From [Ruminococcus] torques ATCC 27756 (GTDB taxonomy: Bacteria > Bacillota > Clostridia > Lachnospirales > Lachnospiraceae), in assembly GCF_000153925.1 (NCBI RefSeq), contig NZ_DS264383.1, positions 35,746-99,745 on the forward strand: a stretch of 64,000 nucleotides of DNA, given 5' to 3'. The notes under the pieces were generated by a model, which did no database searches, was not told the DNA's origin, and was given only the letters and a program-made list of their open reading frames with translations. The position numbers and the translations under genes are program-made. Of the stretch, positions 48,535 to 59,830 are shown piece after piece. Numbering within the stretch: the stretch's first letter is position 1; each line of letters begins with the position of its first letter.

Positions 48535-49023
48535 ATGGAAGAAAATGAGAAGTTGAAGTTAGATGAAAAGTATATGCGGGCAGCCATTAAACAGGCGCAA
48601 AAAGCATATGCGATTAATGAAACACCGATCGGATGCGTTATTGTTTATGAAGGAAAGATCATAGGCAGAGGTTATAACAGAAGGAATACAGATAAAGACC
48701 CGTTGGCACATGCGGAGATTAAGGCAATCAAAAAGGCAAGCAAAAAAATGGGAGACTGGAGGCTGGAGCAATGTACAATGTATGTGACGTTAGAGCCATG
48801 TCAAATGTGCGCAGGAGCAATCATTCAGTCGAGGCTGACCCGCGTTGTTGTCGGATGCATGAATCCAAAAGCAGGATGTGCGGGATCGGTTTTGAATCTT
48901 TTGGATATAAAACAATTTAATCACCAGGCAGAATTGACAACCGGAGTGCTTGAGGAAGAGTGCAGTGCGCTTATGACCGGATTTTTCAGGGAACTGAGGG
49001 AAAAGAATCGCCGGAAGCGCTAA
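48535..49023 (+). CDS. tadA: tRNA-specific adenosine deaminase TadA
   Basis: 162 residues. Zinc-dependent deaminase making inosine at the tRNA-Arg wobble position. Motifs HAEIKAI (His ligand and catalytic Glu) and PCQMCAGAI (two Cys ligands) are complete; MRAAIKQAQKAYAINETPIG is the usual N-terminus. ATG 48535 follows CAGGAGGGATATA. The SRP RNA gene lies next to it as in many Firmicutes, but on the opposite strand. Confidence 0.95.
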   Translation: MEENEKLKLDEKYMRAAIKQAQKAYAINETPIGCVIVYEGKIIGRGYNRRNTDKDPLAHAEIKAIKKASKKMGDWRLEQCTMYVTLEPCQMCAGAIIQSRLTRVVVGCMNPKAGCAGSVLNLLDIKQFNHQAELTTGVLEEECSALMTGFFRELREKNRRKR

Positions 49024-49096
49024 AGGCACATTCCGGGATTGTAAGCGGTCGCCAAGGTCTCCGGCAAGTCCGGACTTTAGCTCGCTGCCATTACAA
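49013..49096 (+). repeat. Dispersed structured element, copy A
   Basis: Begins within the last codons of tadA (GGAAGCGCTAAA) and runs to CCATTACAA at 49096. TTGTAA (49039) pairs with TTACAA (49091-49096), and TCCGGCAAGTCCGGA forms an inner hairpin. About 70% identical by eye to copy B at 45874-45960 in the opposite orientation. Confidence 0.65.
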
Positions 49097-49100
49097 AAAG

Positions 49101-49150
49101 AAAGCCCGTGCAGACGTTACAGCAGTATAGCTGTTTCGGCACGGACTTTT
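49101..49150 (+). terminator. Terminator of tadA
   Basis: CCGTGC (49106 on) pairs with GCACGG (about 49138-49143) with an inner CAGC/GCTG stem, followed by ACTTTT. Confidence 0.7.
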
Positions 49151-49184
49151 CATTGAGATCATATAAACTTTATAAATACTTTTT

Positions 49185-49444
49185 CGTGCATTGTGCTTCG
49201 AGCTAGGCTAACAGACGTTACTTAGGCAGTTAACTCAGTTCAGGCGCCCTTACGGCACCCGGAAGGTTCTGCTTAGTGCTGCTCCGTTCCCGACCTGACA
49301 CGATTCACAGATTCCCGTCGCGTAAGACCCAAACATCAACGCCACTTACCTAAGGCAGCTCTGCCGGCTGTCGCCCTCTGCACAATATCACCCCTGCTAT
49401 AGCGGATTGCAGGTACAAGGTACCGCTAACACCCCGGCTGCACG
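49185..49444 (-). ncRNA. ffs: Signal recognition particle RNA, large bacterial type
   Basis: On the minus strand, about 260 nt. It contains GGTGTTAGCGGTACCTTGTA and CTGCAATCCGCTATAGCAGG (Alu domain), CTTAGGTAAGTGGCGTTGAT, TTTGGGTCTTACGCGACGGG and the S-domain core GTCAGGTCGGGAACGGAGCA then GCACTAAGCAGAACCT, all aligning with the Bacillus subtilis scRNA. The 5' and 3' ends CGTGCA/TGCACG pair. The core reads GGGAACGGAG where many have GGAAGGAAG. It is required for membrane targeting of nascent proteins with Ffh. Confidence 0.93.
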
Positions 49445-49451
49445 AGTCTTA

Positions 49452-49480
49452 ATTTTACATGGTTTTAAGAGAAATGTCAA
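49452..49480 (-). promoter_or_regulatory. Promoter of the SRP RNA gene
   Basis: On the minus strand TTGACA (49475-49480), 17-nt spacer, TAAAAT (49452-49457); the expected start is at or next to the RNA 5' end (49444). Confidence 0.8.
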
Positions 49481-49519
49481 TGAATAGAGCGCAAAATCAC
49501 AGTAAAATGTAACAGTTCT

Positions 49520-49548
49520 TTGCGGCGGATTATTTTTAGTGTTATTAT
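49520..49548 (+). promoter_or_regulatory. Promoter of the radical SAM gene
   Basis: TTGCGG (49520-49525), 17-nt spacer, TATTAT (49543-49548), 39 nt before ATG 49588 and divergent from the SRP RNA promoter. Confidence 0.5.
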
Positions 49549-49587
49549 AGAGTATAAATTTTGTTGGAAAAAGAGATAGGAGAAATT

Positions 49588-51313
49588 ATGAAGGTACTAT
49601 TAGCGGCAGTAAATGCAAAATATATTCATTCAAATCTTGCCGTCCACAGCTTAAAAGCATATGCGCGAACTTATACGGAAGAAATCGAAGTTGCGGAATA
49701 TACGATCAATCAGACGTTTGATGCGATCTTGCAGGATATATATAGGAGAAAACCGGACCTATTGGGAATTTCCTGCTATTTGTGGAATATTGAATATGTA
49801 GGACAGCTTTTGAGAGAACTGCCGAAGATTCTTCCGGATACAAAAATCTGGCTTGGAGGTCCTGAGGTATCTTACGATGCGAAGGCTGTGCTGGAACAGT
49901 ATCCGAAAGTAGAAGGCGTGATGTGCGGAGAAGGGGAAGAGACGTTTGCGGAACTGCTCCGTGTTTATCATGAAGAAAAAGGGGCGCTTTGTTCCGGAGT
50001 AAAAAGAGATGAACTCTTTTCTGATATTCCGGGAATTGCTTATAGAAATAAGGACAAAGCTGTAATCCAAAATGATTTTCGTCCTGTTATTGATTTGAGC
50101 ACGATTCCGTTTGTCTATGATCATATTGAAGATTTTGAGAACAGGATCATCTATTATGAATCGAGCAGAGGATGTCCTTTTTCATGCAGTTACTGCCTTT
50201 CCTCTATCGACAAATGTTTACGTTTCCGGGAGATAGAGCTCGTAAAAAAAGAACTTCAGTTTTTTATCGACAAGAAAGTACCTCAGGTGAAATTTGTGGA
50301 TCGGACGTTTAATTGCCGGCATGATCATGCGATGGCGATCTGGACTTATATTCATGAGCATGATAACGGAATCACAAATTTTCATTTTGAAGTTTCCGCG
50401 GATTTATTGAATGAAAAAGAGATCGCGTTGATCAATCGTATGCGTCCGGGTCTGATCCAGCTTGAGATCGGTGTTCAATCGGCAAATGAGATTACGATCC
50501 GGGAAATCAACAGAACGATGAAAATCGATGTTTTGTCAACGATTGTTGACAAAATTAAAAAAAGGAAACAATGTGCATCAGCATCTCGATCTTATCGCAG
50601 GATTGCCGTATGAAGGATATGAAAGCTTCGGAAAATCATTTGACCGTGTATATAAAATGAATCCGGAGCAGCTTCAGCTTGGTTTTCTGAAAGTTTTAAA
50701 AGGATCTGTTATGCATGACAGGGCGCAGGAATACGGGATTGTGTATCAGGATCGTGCGCCGTATGAAGTCCTTTCTACAAAATGGCTTACTTATGCGGAG
50801 GTCATCCGGTTAAAGCAGATAGAAGAGATGGTTGAAGTGTATTATAACAGCGGGCAGTTTTGCTGTACGATGGCGGCATTAGAGCAAGAATTTGCATCTC
50901 CGTTTTGTATGTATGAATGTCTGGCGGCATATTATGATGAAAAAAATGCATTTGCCGTAAGTCATTCACGGATCGGAAGGTATGAGATCTTATATGATTT
51001 TATCGTGAAAACGTGTAAAGAAAGATCGGAACAATATATGGAAATGTTGACATTGGATATGTATTTGAGGGATAATGTGAAAAAACGTCCGGAATTTCTT
51101 AGAGAAAGCGGAGTTTCATCGGATGAAGCGGCGGCATTTTATAAAAAAGAAGAGAAAGAGCGGACCTATTTGAAAGCATATGAAGGATACGACAGACGTC
51201 AGATGAGAAAAATGACTCATTTGGAACGAATTGACGGGAAAACAGTGTTGTTTGATTATAAAAACCGAGATCCGCTCACAGGAAACGCGGCGATTTATTA
51301 TCTGTCAGAGTAA
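49588..51313 (+). pseudogene. B12-binding radical SAM protein (DUF4080 type), frameshifted
   Basis: Two frames together encode a typical protein of about 575 residues. Frame 1 (49588-50613) has a cobalamin-binding domain (LLGISCYLWNIEYV, IWLGGPEVSYDA) and the radical SAM cluster Cys motif SSRGCPFSCSYCLSS. Frame 2 picks up at NVHQHLDLIAGLPYEGYESF and continues through the DUF4080 end (DPLTGNAAIYYLSE). The switch is at a run of seven A near 50557-50563; six would keep the frame (IKKGNNVHQH). This is a +1 shift and does not fit a -1 programmed site. It may be a true mutation, sequencing error or rescued by transcript slippage. AGGAGAAATT precedes the ATG. Confidence 0.85.
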
Positions 51314-51387
51314 AGGACAGGCAGACATACTGAAAGCGGCGGAGCTGTCAATTTTTAAAATAACAATGGAAGGAAAAGCAAAGAAAT

Positions 51388-52374
51388 ATGAAGATCGGAA
51401 AGATCTCACCGACTATATGGAACCGGTCGGTGAAAAAGAAAGTTCATATGGATCAGACGGACGGAAGTTTTTCGTGGGCAGACGTATGTGTTTGCGGCGG
51501 CCATGCCGGGATAGGGTATTATGCGGTTTTGGGCGCGGCGGGAGAACTGGCAGCCCGCAAAATACAGGCAGAAGGGATATCGGTAAGAATTCTTTTTCCG
51601 GAAGAGACAGAGGAAGAGTTTCTTGCGGATGTTTGCGGGGAAATCCAAAAAGGCTGCGAGTGCATTAAAGCAAAGCTGACGTCTTTGTCGGCAGAGGGAA
51701 CGGCGGCGGTGCAAACTCCGATCGTGTACGCATGTGCAGGCGGAACGAAAGTACAAGATCCGGGGATGCATGCATTAGAAGAGACTGCAGATAAAAAAAC
51801 GGGAAACAGACAGAAGTTTGTTAAAAATCGAGAATTGCTCTTATGCGGATATGCAGGTCTGGAAGGTTCTCTTCGCATTTTAGAAGCGGCGGAGGAAGAA
51901 TTATCGCAAAGATTTATTAACACATTTTTGATGCAGGCAAAAAAGCTTCGTGATCAGCTCATAACGCCGGAGCAGATTTTAGAGGCGGCAAAAGGAAGAG
52001 ATATTTCGGTTTGGCAGATCGGAAGCGGAGGCATCTTGGCGGCCTTATGGGAAATGGCAGAGGAAGAAAAGATCGGTTTTGAAATTGCAATGGGATCGAT
52101 CTCGCTGAAGCAGGAGACTGTAGAAATCTGCGAATATTATCGTCTGAATCCGTATCAGCTGACTTCTGCCGGAAGTTATCTGATCTTGACCGATGAAGCG
52201 GATCAGGTGATTGAAGTGCTGGAAAAGGCGGGGGCGCGAGCCGTCAGGCTTGGGGTTGCCAAAGCGCAGAATGCGCGGGTGATCACAAGCAAAGAAGAGA
52301 TAAGATATCTGGACAGACCTGCGCCGGATGAACTGGCGAGATGGCAGAAGGATTATAAAAAGTGTGAAAAATAA
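51388..52374 (+). CDS. AIR-synthase-related (PurM/HypE-like) protein
   Basis: 328 residues beginning MKIGKISPTIWNRSVKKKVH. The C-terminal half resembles the PurM-like C-terminal domain of hydrogenase maturation factor HypE/SelD relatives (ISVWQIGSGGILAALWEMAE, SAGSYLILTDEADQVIEVLE). The N-terminal half keeps less similarity and lacks a clear ATP-binding glycine loop apart from CGGHAGIGYYAV, where related proteins bind nucleotide. Assignment is moderate. It lies 75 nt after the radical SAM gene; GGAAGGAAAAG precedes the start. Confidence 0.6.
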   Translation: MKIGKISPTIWNRSVKKKVHMDQTDGSFSWADVCVCGGHAGIGYYAVLGAAGELAARKIQAEGISVRILFPEETEEEFLADVCGEIQKGCECIKAKLTSLSAEGTAAVQTPIVYACAGGTKVQDPGMHALEETADKKTGNRQKFVKNRELLLCGYAGLEGSLRILEAAEEELSQRFINTFLMQAKKLRDQLITPEQILEAAKGRDISVWQIGSGGILAALWEMAEEEKIGFEIAMGSISLKQETVEICEYYRLNPYQLTSAGSYLILTDEADQVIEVLEKAGARAVRLGVAKAQNARVITSKEEIRYLDRPAPDELARWQKDYKKCEK

Positions 52375-52470
52375 TAAAAATACATACAGATGAAAAGTTT
52401 TATCCATGATAAAATATTATTTTACAACAAGTAAAACGGAAATGATATATAAAGGTATAGGAGGCAGAAA

Positions 52471-52974
52471 ATGAACGAGAAAAAAGAAGCGTTGAGAATG
52501 GAGATTTTGAAGTATATCGAAAAGCACAGCCGGGTAGAGCTTGGAGAACTGGCAGTGTTAGTCGGTGTGGAAGAAACAGATGTGGCAAATGAGATCGCAG
52601 ATATGGAGAAAGAGAAGATCATCTGCGGATATCATACGCTGATCGACTGGGATAAAGCCGGCGTAGAGATGGTGACGGCGCTGATCGAAGTGCGTGTGAC
52701 GCCGCAAAGAGACAGCGGATTCGATCGGATCGCGGAACGGTTATATAACTATCCGGAAGTATATGCGGTTTATCTTATTTCCGGAAGTTATGACCTGCTT
52801 GTAACTTTGGAAGGCAAGACGCTGAAAGAAGTATCGAGATTCGTATCTGAACGTCTGTCTACGATTGACGGCGTTTTGAGCACGGCAACTTATTTTATAT
52901 TGAAAAAATATAAAGACCACGGAACGATCATGGGCGTGAAAAAAGGGTCGGAAAGGATACCGGTGACACTGTAA
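52471..52974 (+). CDS. Lrp/AsnC-family regulator
   Basis: 167 residues: winged helix-turn-helix (LKYIEKHSRVELGELAVLVG), then an RAM/AsnC ligand domain (VTALIEVRVTPQRDSGFDRI, VYLISGSYDLLVTLEGKTLK). Such regulators respond to amino acids. The stop overlaps the aminotransferase start by one base, so it probably controls that gene. ATAGGAGGCAGAAA precedes ATG 52471. Confidence 0.92.
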   Translation: MNEKKEALRMEILKYIEKHSRVELGELAVLVGVEETDVANEIADMEKEKIICGYHTLIDWDKAGVEMVTALIEVRVTPQRDSGFDRIAERLYNYPEVYAVYLISGSYDLLVTLEGKTLKEVSRFVSERLSTIDGVLSTATYFILKKYKDHGTIMGVKKGSERIPVTL

Positions 52975-54146
52975 TGAGAAATCCATTATCAAGAAAAATC
53001 GTTGAGATACAACCGTCCGGCATCCGTAAATTTTTTGATGTGGCGAACGAGATGGAAGACGCAATTTCCCTCGGAGTAGGAGAACCGGACTTTGATACGC
53101 CATGGCGCATAAGAGAAGAAGGAATGTTTTCCCTTGAAAAAGGAAGGACGTTTTATACTTCTAATGCCGGATTAAAAGAACTGAGAAAAGAGATCTGTAA
53201 TTATCTTGAGAGAAAGATCCATGTAAAATACGATGCAGTACATGAAACACTTGTCACTGTAGGCGGAAGCGAGGCAATAGATGTCGGACTTCGCTGTATG
53301 CTCGACCCCGGAGATGAAGTGCTCATTCCGCAGCCGAGTTATGTGTCTTATCTGCCGTGTACGGTTATGGCAGACGGAGTTCCGGTGATCATTCCTCTTC
53401 AGGAAAAAAATGAATTTAAACTGACGGCAGAAGAACTTGAAAAATATACGACGCCTAAGACAAAGGTTCTCGTTCTTCCGTTTCCGAACAATCCGACAGG
53501 AGCGATCATGACGCGGGAAGATTTAGAACCGATCGCAAAATTTGTCGAAGAGCATGATCTGTATGTCATGTCTGACGAGATTTATTCGGAACTTACATAT
53601 AAAGAAGAACATGTATCGATTGCGAGCCTTCCGGGAATGAGAGAGAGGACGCTTGTTATTAACGGATTTTCAAAAGGGTTTGCAATGACAGGCTGGAGAC
53701 TCGGATATTGCTGCGGACCGGAAGTTATCATATCTCAGATGACGAAGCTTCATCAGTTTGCAATCATGTGTGCGCCTACAAACAGCCAGTATGCGGCTGT
53801 GCAAGGACTTAGAAACTGTGGGGATGAAGTAGAAGAAATGAGGAAATCCTATAATCAGAGACGGCGCTTCCTCATGCATGAGTTTAAAAAGATGGGACTG
53901 GAATGCTTTGAACCGTTCGGAGCGTTTTATGTTTTCCCGAGTATTAAACAATTTGGAATGACTTCAGAAGAATTTGCAACCAGGCTGTTAAATGAAGAGA
54001 AAGTCGCAGTTGTTCCGGGAACGGCGTTCGGCGAATGCGGCGAAGGATTTTTGAGAATATCCTACGCATATTCGTTGGAAGATCTAAAAGAAGCAATCGG
54101 CCGGCTGGAAAGATTTATCGGGCGATTGAGAAATGAGAGAAAATAA
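52974..54146 (+). CDS. Class I/II pyridoxal-phosphate aminotransferase
   Basis: 390 residues, fold type I. The PLP lysine is in NGFSKGFAMTGWRLGY; FPNNPTGAIM and the phosphate-binding GGSEAIDVGLR are conserved. Sequence features match the AspC/alanine-aromatic aminotransferase group (family Ib); substrate cannot be fixed from sequence. Coupling to an Lrp-type regulator (TAATG) supports amino-acid metabolism. Confidence 0.94.
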   Translation: MRNPLSRKIVEIQPSGIRKFFDVANEMEDAISLGVGEPDFDTPWRIREEGMFSLEKGRTFYTSNAGLKELRKEICNYLERKIHVKYDAVHETLVTVGGSEAIDVGLRCMLDPGDEVLIPQPSYVSYLPCTVMADGVPVIIPLQEKNEFKLTAEELEKYTTPKTKVLVLPFPNNPTGAIMTREDLEPIAKFVEEHDLYVMSDEIYSELTYKEEHVSIASLPGMRERTLVINGFSKGFAMTGWRLGYCCGPEVIISQMTKLHQFAIMCAPTNSQYAAVQGLRNCGDEVEEMRKSYNQRRRFLMHEFKKMGLECFEPFGAFYVFPSIKQFGMTSEEFATRLLNEEKVAVVPGTAFGECGEGFLRISYAYSLEDLKEAIGRLERFIGRLRNERK

Positions 54147-54148
54147 TT

Positions 54149-54652
54149 ATGCTGAATATTGTACTTTATGAGCCGGAGATTCCGGCCAATACCGGAAATA
54201 TCGGAAGAACATGTGTGGCAACAGGGACGCGTCTTCATCTGATCGAGCCTCTTGGATTCAAATTATCCGAAAAGGCATTGAAACGCGCGGGGATGGATTA
54301 CTGGAATGATCTGGATGTCACGACTTATATTGATTATGCGGATTTCCTTGAGAAAAATCCGGGTGCCAAAATCTATATGGCAACTACAAAAGCGAAAAAA
54401 GTATATACCGAAGCGGCGTATGAACCGGATTGTTACATTATGTTCGGAAAAGAGAGCGCAGGTATACCGGAGGAGATTCTTGTAGATCATGAAGATACTT
54501 GCGTGCGCATTCCGATGATGGGACAGATCAGATCTTTGAATCTTGGAAATTCTGTGGCGGTTGTTCTCTATGAAGCTCTGCGTCAAAACGGATTTGCGAA
54601 AATGGAGTTGGAAGGAGAGCTTCATGAATTAGAATGGCATGGGAATACCTGA
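54149..54652 (+). CDS. trmL: tRNA (cytidine(34)-2'-O)-methyltransferase TrmL
   Basis: 167 residues, SPOUT knot methyltransferase acting on the wobble base of tRNA-Leu. NIVLYEPEIPANTGNIGRTC at the start, MFGKESAGIPEEIL and RIPMMGQIRSLNLGNSVAVV at the knot. It starts 2 nt after the aminotransferase stop, so it is co-transcribed. Confidence 0.95.
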   Translation: MLNIVLYEPEIPANTGNIGRTCVATGTRLHLIEPLGFKLSEKALKRAGMDYWNDLDVTTYIDYADFLEKNPGAKIYMATTKAKKVYTEAAYEPDCYIMFGKESAGIPEEILVDHEDTCVRIPMMGQIRSLNLGNSVAVVLYEALRQNGFAKMELEGELHELEWHGNT

Positions 54653-54717
54653 ACGAAATAAGTTGTGAAAATATGTGCAAAATGACGAAATAATGTAAAA
54701 AAATTCGGGAAAAGTGT

Positions 54718-54748
54718 AGTTCACTATTGAAGACTTTCGGTATATAAT
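54718..54748 (+). promoter_or_regulatory. Promoter of V-type ATPase operon 2
   Basis: A perfect TATAAT at 54743-54748 with a poor -35 (TTCACT near 54720). The 235-nt leader holds GTTTCCC/GGGAAC (about 54890-54912) and TCCCG/CGGGA (about 54914-54930) hairpins but no gene. Confidence 0.5.
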
Positions 54749-54983
54749 AGTGTCAATGTGCTAAGAAACTGCTAAGAAACGTTTGCGGTTACATCGGTTC
54801 GGATAAGGTGCGGGAGGGCGTTTTACATTCGTTTAACGTTGAATCTGTACACTGTGTTACGTCTGTTCAGATAGGGCACAGGAGGAGGGAATCGTTTCCC
54901 GAAAAGGGAACGTCCCGTATGAAGCGGGAAAGTATGGTAAAACTAAAAAGATAGAAAAGAAAGCGGAAGGTGGTGTTGCGGAA

Positions 54984-55292
54984 ATGGTAGAAGAAACGAT
55001 CAAATCTATCCGGGAAACAGAAAATAAGGCAGATCAGATCGTAAAAGAAGCGGAACAGGAAAGCAAGAGAATCCTCAAGACCGCGAAAGAAGAAGCAAAA
55101 CAGGCTGCCGACAAGCTGATTGACGAAGCAAAGTCAGACGCTTTGAAAACAGCAAATCAGGCAAAGAAAGACGGAGAAGTTATGCTGGCACAGGCGGCGG
55201 AAGAAACGCGCAGAGAAGCAGAACAGATGAAAAAGGCGGCTCTTGAACGAAAGAAAGAGGCGGCTGCTCTTGTGTTGGAAAGATTGACATAA
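54984..55292 (+). CDS. V-type ATPase operon 2, peripheral-stalk subunit G/H-like
   Basis: 102 residues of continuous charged helix (ENKADQIVKEAEQESKRILK..., EEAKQAADKLIDEAKSDALK), with hendecad-like spacing of Ala as in NtpF/AtpH. It pairs with subunit E. First gene of the operon, as in operon 1, but with no close sequence similarity beyond composition. GGAAGGTGGTG precedes ATG 54984. Confidence 0.82.
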   Translation: MVEETIKSIRETENKADQIVKEAEQESKRILKTAKEEAKQAADKLIDEAKSDALKTANQAKKDGEVMLAQAAEETRREAEQMKKAALERKKEAAALVLERLT

Positions 55293-55324
55293 CAGAAATA
55301 AGACTGTAAAGGAGGGATAGACAG

Positions 55325-57828
<2,504 letters not shown>

Positions 57829-57874
57829 GGAAAAGACGTCTGGTTTGGAATTGATGAAAAGGAGACAGCGATAA

Positions 57875-58468
57875 ATGAGCGGATTAGATAAAATGAAATC
57901 CCGGATTTTCGAGGAGGCAGAGCAGTCTGCGGCAGAACTTCTCGATCAGGCAAAAAAAGATGCGGAAAAGATCGTGAAAGATGCGGTTGAAAAAGCCGGG
58001 GCGGATGCAGAACATATCCGTGTAAAAGCTGCGGCTGACGCGAAAGAATATGCAAAACGGGCGGAATCGTCGGCTGATATGAACAGAAAACAGGCTCTTT
58101 TGGCGGCAAAACAGGATGTGATCCGCAGTGTGCTTGAGGATGCGTACAGTCAGGTGATGAACATGGATGACGCGGCATATTTTGAAATGCTTGGAAAAAT
58201 GCTTGATAAATATATGCTTGCCCAGGATGGAGCAATTTGCTTCTCTAAAAGAGATCTCGACAGGATGCCGAAGTCATTTGCAGAGAAAATCGATGCATCG
58301 GCAAAGGCAAAAGGCGGAAAACTTGTGATTTCCGAAGAGGCGAGAAAGATTGACGGAGGATTTATCCTTGTATATGGCGGCATCGAAGAAAATTGTACGA
58401 TAAAAGCAGTTTTTGATGCGAAAAGAGAAGAACTGGCAGATGTAGTGAAGAGACAGCTCTTTTCGTAA
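57875..58468 (+). CDS. ntpE: V-type ATPase operon 2, subunit E
   Basis: 197 residues: N-terminal coiled coil (EEAEQSAAELLDQAKKDAEK), C-terminal globular domain ending DGGFILVYGGIEENCTIKAV then FDAKREELADVV, typical of E subunits. Peripheral stalk partner of the first gene. AAAGGAGACAGCG precedes ATG 57875. Confidence 0.92.
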   Translation: MSGLDKMKSRIFEEAEQSAAELLDQAKKDAEKIVKDAVEKAGADAEHIRVKAAADAKEYAKRAESSADMNRKQALLAAKQDVIRSVLEDAYSQVMNMDDAAYFEMLGKMLDKYMLAQDGAICFSKRDLDRMPKSFAEKIDASAKAKGGKLVISEEARKIDGGFILVYGGIEENCTIKAVFDAKREELADVVKRQLFS

Positions 58469-58488
58469 ACAGTGATCTGCAATGAGCA

Positions 58489-58522
58489 TAACAATCCGCA
58501 TTTTTAATGCGGCGGATTGTTA
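58489..58522 (+). promoter_or_regulatory. Perfect stem-loop between ntpE and ntpC (operon 2)
   Basis: TAACAATCCGC (58489-58499) pairs fully with GCGGATTGTTA (58512-58522). There is no U-run after it; the next gene's AAGGAGG follows at 58529. It probably affects mRNA processing or stability rather than termination. Confidence 0.6.
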
Positions 58523-58542
58523 CAGCATAAGGAGGTTTAGAA

Positions 58543-59514
58543 TTGGGGAATACAAAATATACTTACGCAGTCGCACGTATACGTGCGCTGGAAGTCGCCC
58601 TGTTCTCTGATGCAGTCATCGAGCAGCTTTTGTCCTGTAAAACGGCGGCGGAAGCGCTGCAGTTTGTTGTCGAGAAAGGCTGGGGTGATATGGCGGATCA
58701 GGATGATCCTGATGTCGTCCTGCGGCGTGAAGAAGAGAAAACATGGGAAGTGATCAAAGAGGTCGCTCCTGATGCGAGCGTATTTAATGTTCTCTCTTAT
58801 CCGAAGTTGTATCATAATCTGAAAGCTGCGATCAAAGAGGTTTGTACGGAAGCGCGTAATCCGAATATTTTTTATGATGACTGCCCGATACCGGGAGAAG
58901 AGATGCTTCGGATCGTGGAGAACAGAGAGTTTTCGCGTTTGCCGTCTCATATGGGAAATGTTGCGCAGGAAGCTCTTGAAACGCTTCTTCATACAAGAGA
59001 CGGTCAGTTGTGCGATATTATGATTGATAAGGCGGCGCTTGAAGCTATTCGCAAAGCGGGAAAAGAATCCGGTGAACCGATCATTGAAAATTATGCAGAT
59101 ACAATGGTTGCTATTGCGGATATCAAGATTGCCGTGCGTTCCCGGAAAACGGGAAAAAGCGCTGATTTCATGCGAAGCGCTATGGCGGAGTGTGATGGGG
59201 TGAATGTTGAACAGCTCATCCGCGCGGCTCTTGCCGGAGAAGATGAGATCGCACAGTATCTGGAGGGAACAGCGTATGCAAAAGGCGCACAGGCGCTTCG
59301 AGAGTCAGCCTCCGCGTTTGAACGGTGGTGCGACAACCGTATGATCGAGATGTTGAAGCCGCAGAAGTACGAGGCGTTTTCGGTAGGACCTCTGCTTGGA
59401 TATTTGATCGCAAGAGAGACGGAGATCAAGACCGTACGGATTATACTGACAGGAAAACAGAACGGTTTTTCGGACGAGGCGATCAGGGAAAGGATAAGGG
59501 AGATGTATGTATAA
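58543..59514 (+). CDS. ntpC: V-type ATPase operon 2, subunit C
   Basis: 323 residues from TTG 58543 (AAGGAGG 8 nt upstream). MGNTKYTYAVARIRALEVAL at the start and PLLGYLIARETEIKTVRIIL near the end are the conserved V-type C/d signatures. It connects rotor shaft and K ring. It overlaps the F gene by 8 nt. Confidence 0.93.
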   Translation: MGNTKYTYAVARIRALEVALFSDAVIEQLLSCKTAAEALQFVVEKGWGDMADQDDPDVVLRREEEKTWEVIKEVAPDASVFNVLSYPKLYHNLKAAIKEVCTEARNPNIFYDDCPIPGEEMLRIVENREFSRLPSHMGNVAQEALETLLHTRDGQLCDIMIDKAALEAIRKAGKESGEPIIENYADTMVAIADIKIAVRSRKTGKSADFMRSAMAECDGVNVEQLIRAALAGEDEIAQYLEGTAYAKGAQALRESASAFERWCDNRMIEMLKPQKYEAFSVGPLLGYLIARETEIKTVRIILTGKQNGFSDEAIRERIREMYV

Positions 59515-59830
59515 GATAGCAGTCATCGGCGATTACGACAGCATTTACGGATTCGCCACATTAGGTCTTAGCATCTGCCCTGTAAAGACCCGGGAAGATG
59601 CCAGAAAAAAATTAAAACAGCTTGCAGACGGTCAGTACGGGATTATATATATTACCGAAGCCGTGGCTGCACAGATCGAAGAAGAGATAGAGCAGTACCG
59701 TGAAAATACGCTTCCGGCAATTATTCAGATACCGGGCGTGTCAGGCAATACGGGAGCGGGAGTAAACGGTGTAAAGAAGACCGTGGAACAGGCGGTCGGT
59801 TCGGATATTCTGTTTGGAGGAGTAAGCTAA
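59507..59830 (+). CDS. ntpG: V-type ATPase operon 2, subunit F
   Basis: 107 residues: [20 protein letters not shown] start, [20 protein letters not shown] and a loop [15 protein letters not shown], the usual F-subunit pattern (GD..S..GF..LG). It binds subunit D in the rotor. The stop overlaps the A start by one base. Confidence 0.92.
   Translation: MYKIAVIGDYDSIYGFATLGLSICPVKTREDARKKLKQLADGQYGIIYITEAVAAQIEEEIEQYRENTLPAIIQIPGVSGNTGAGVNGVKKTVEQAVGSDILFGGVS

Noticed and set aside
50550..50575. Programmed -1 frameshift at the A7 run
   Set aside because: The downstream frame is +1 relative to the upstream one, so a -1 slip would not reach it.
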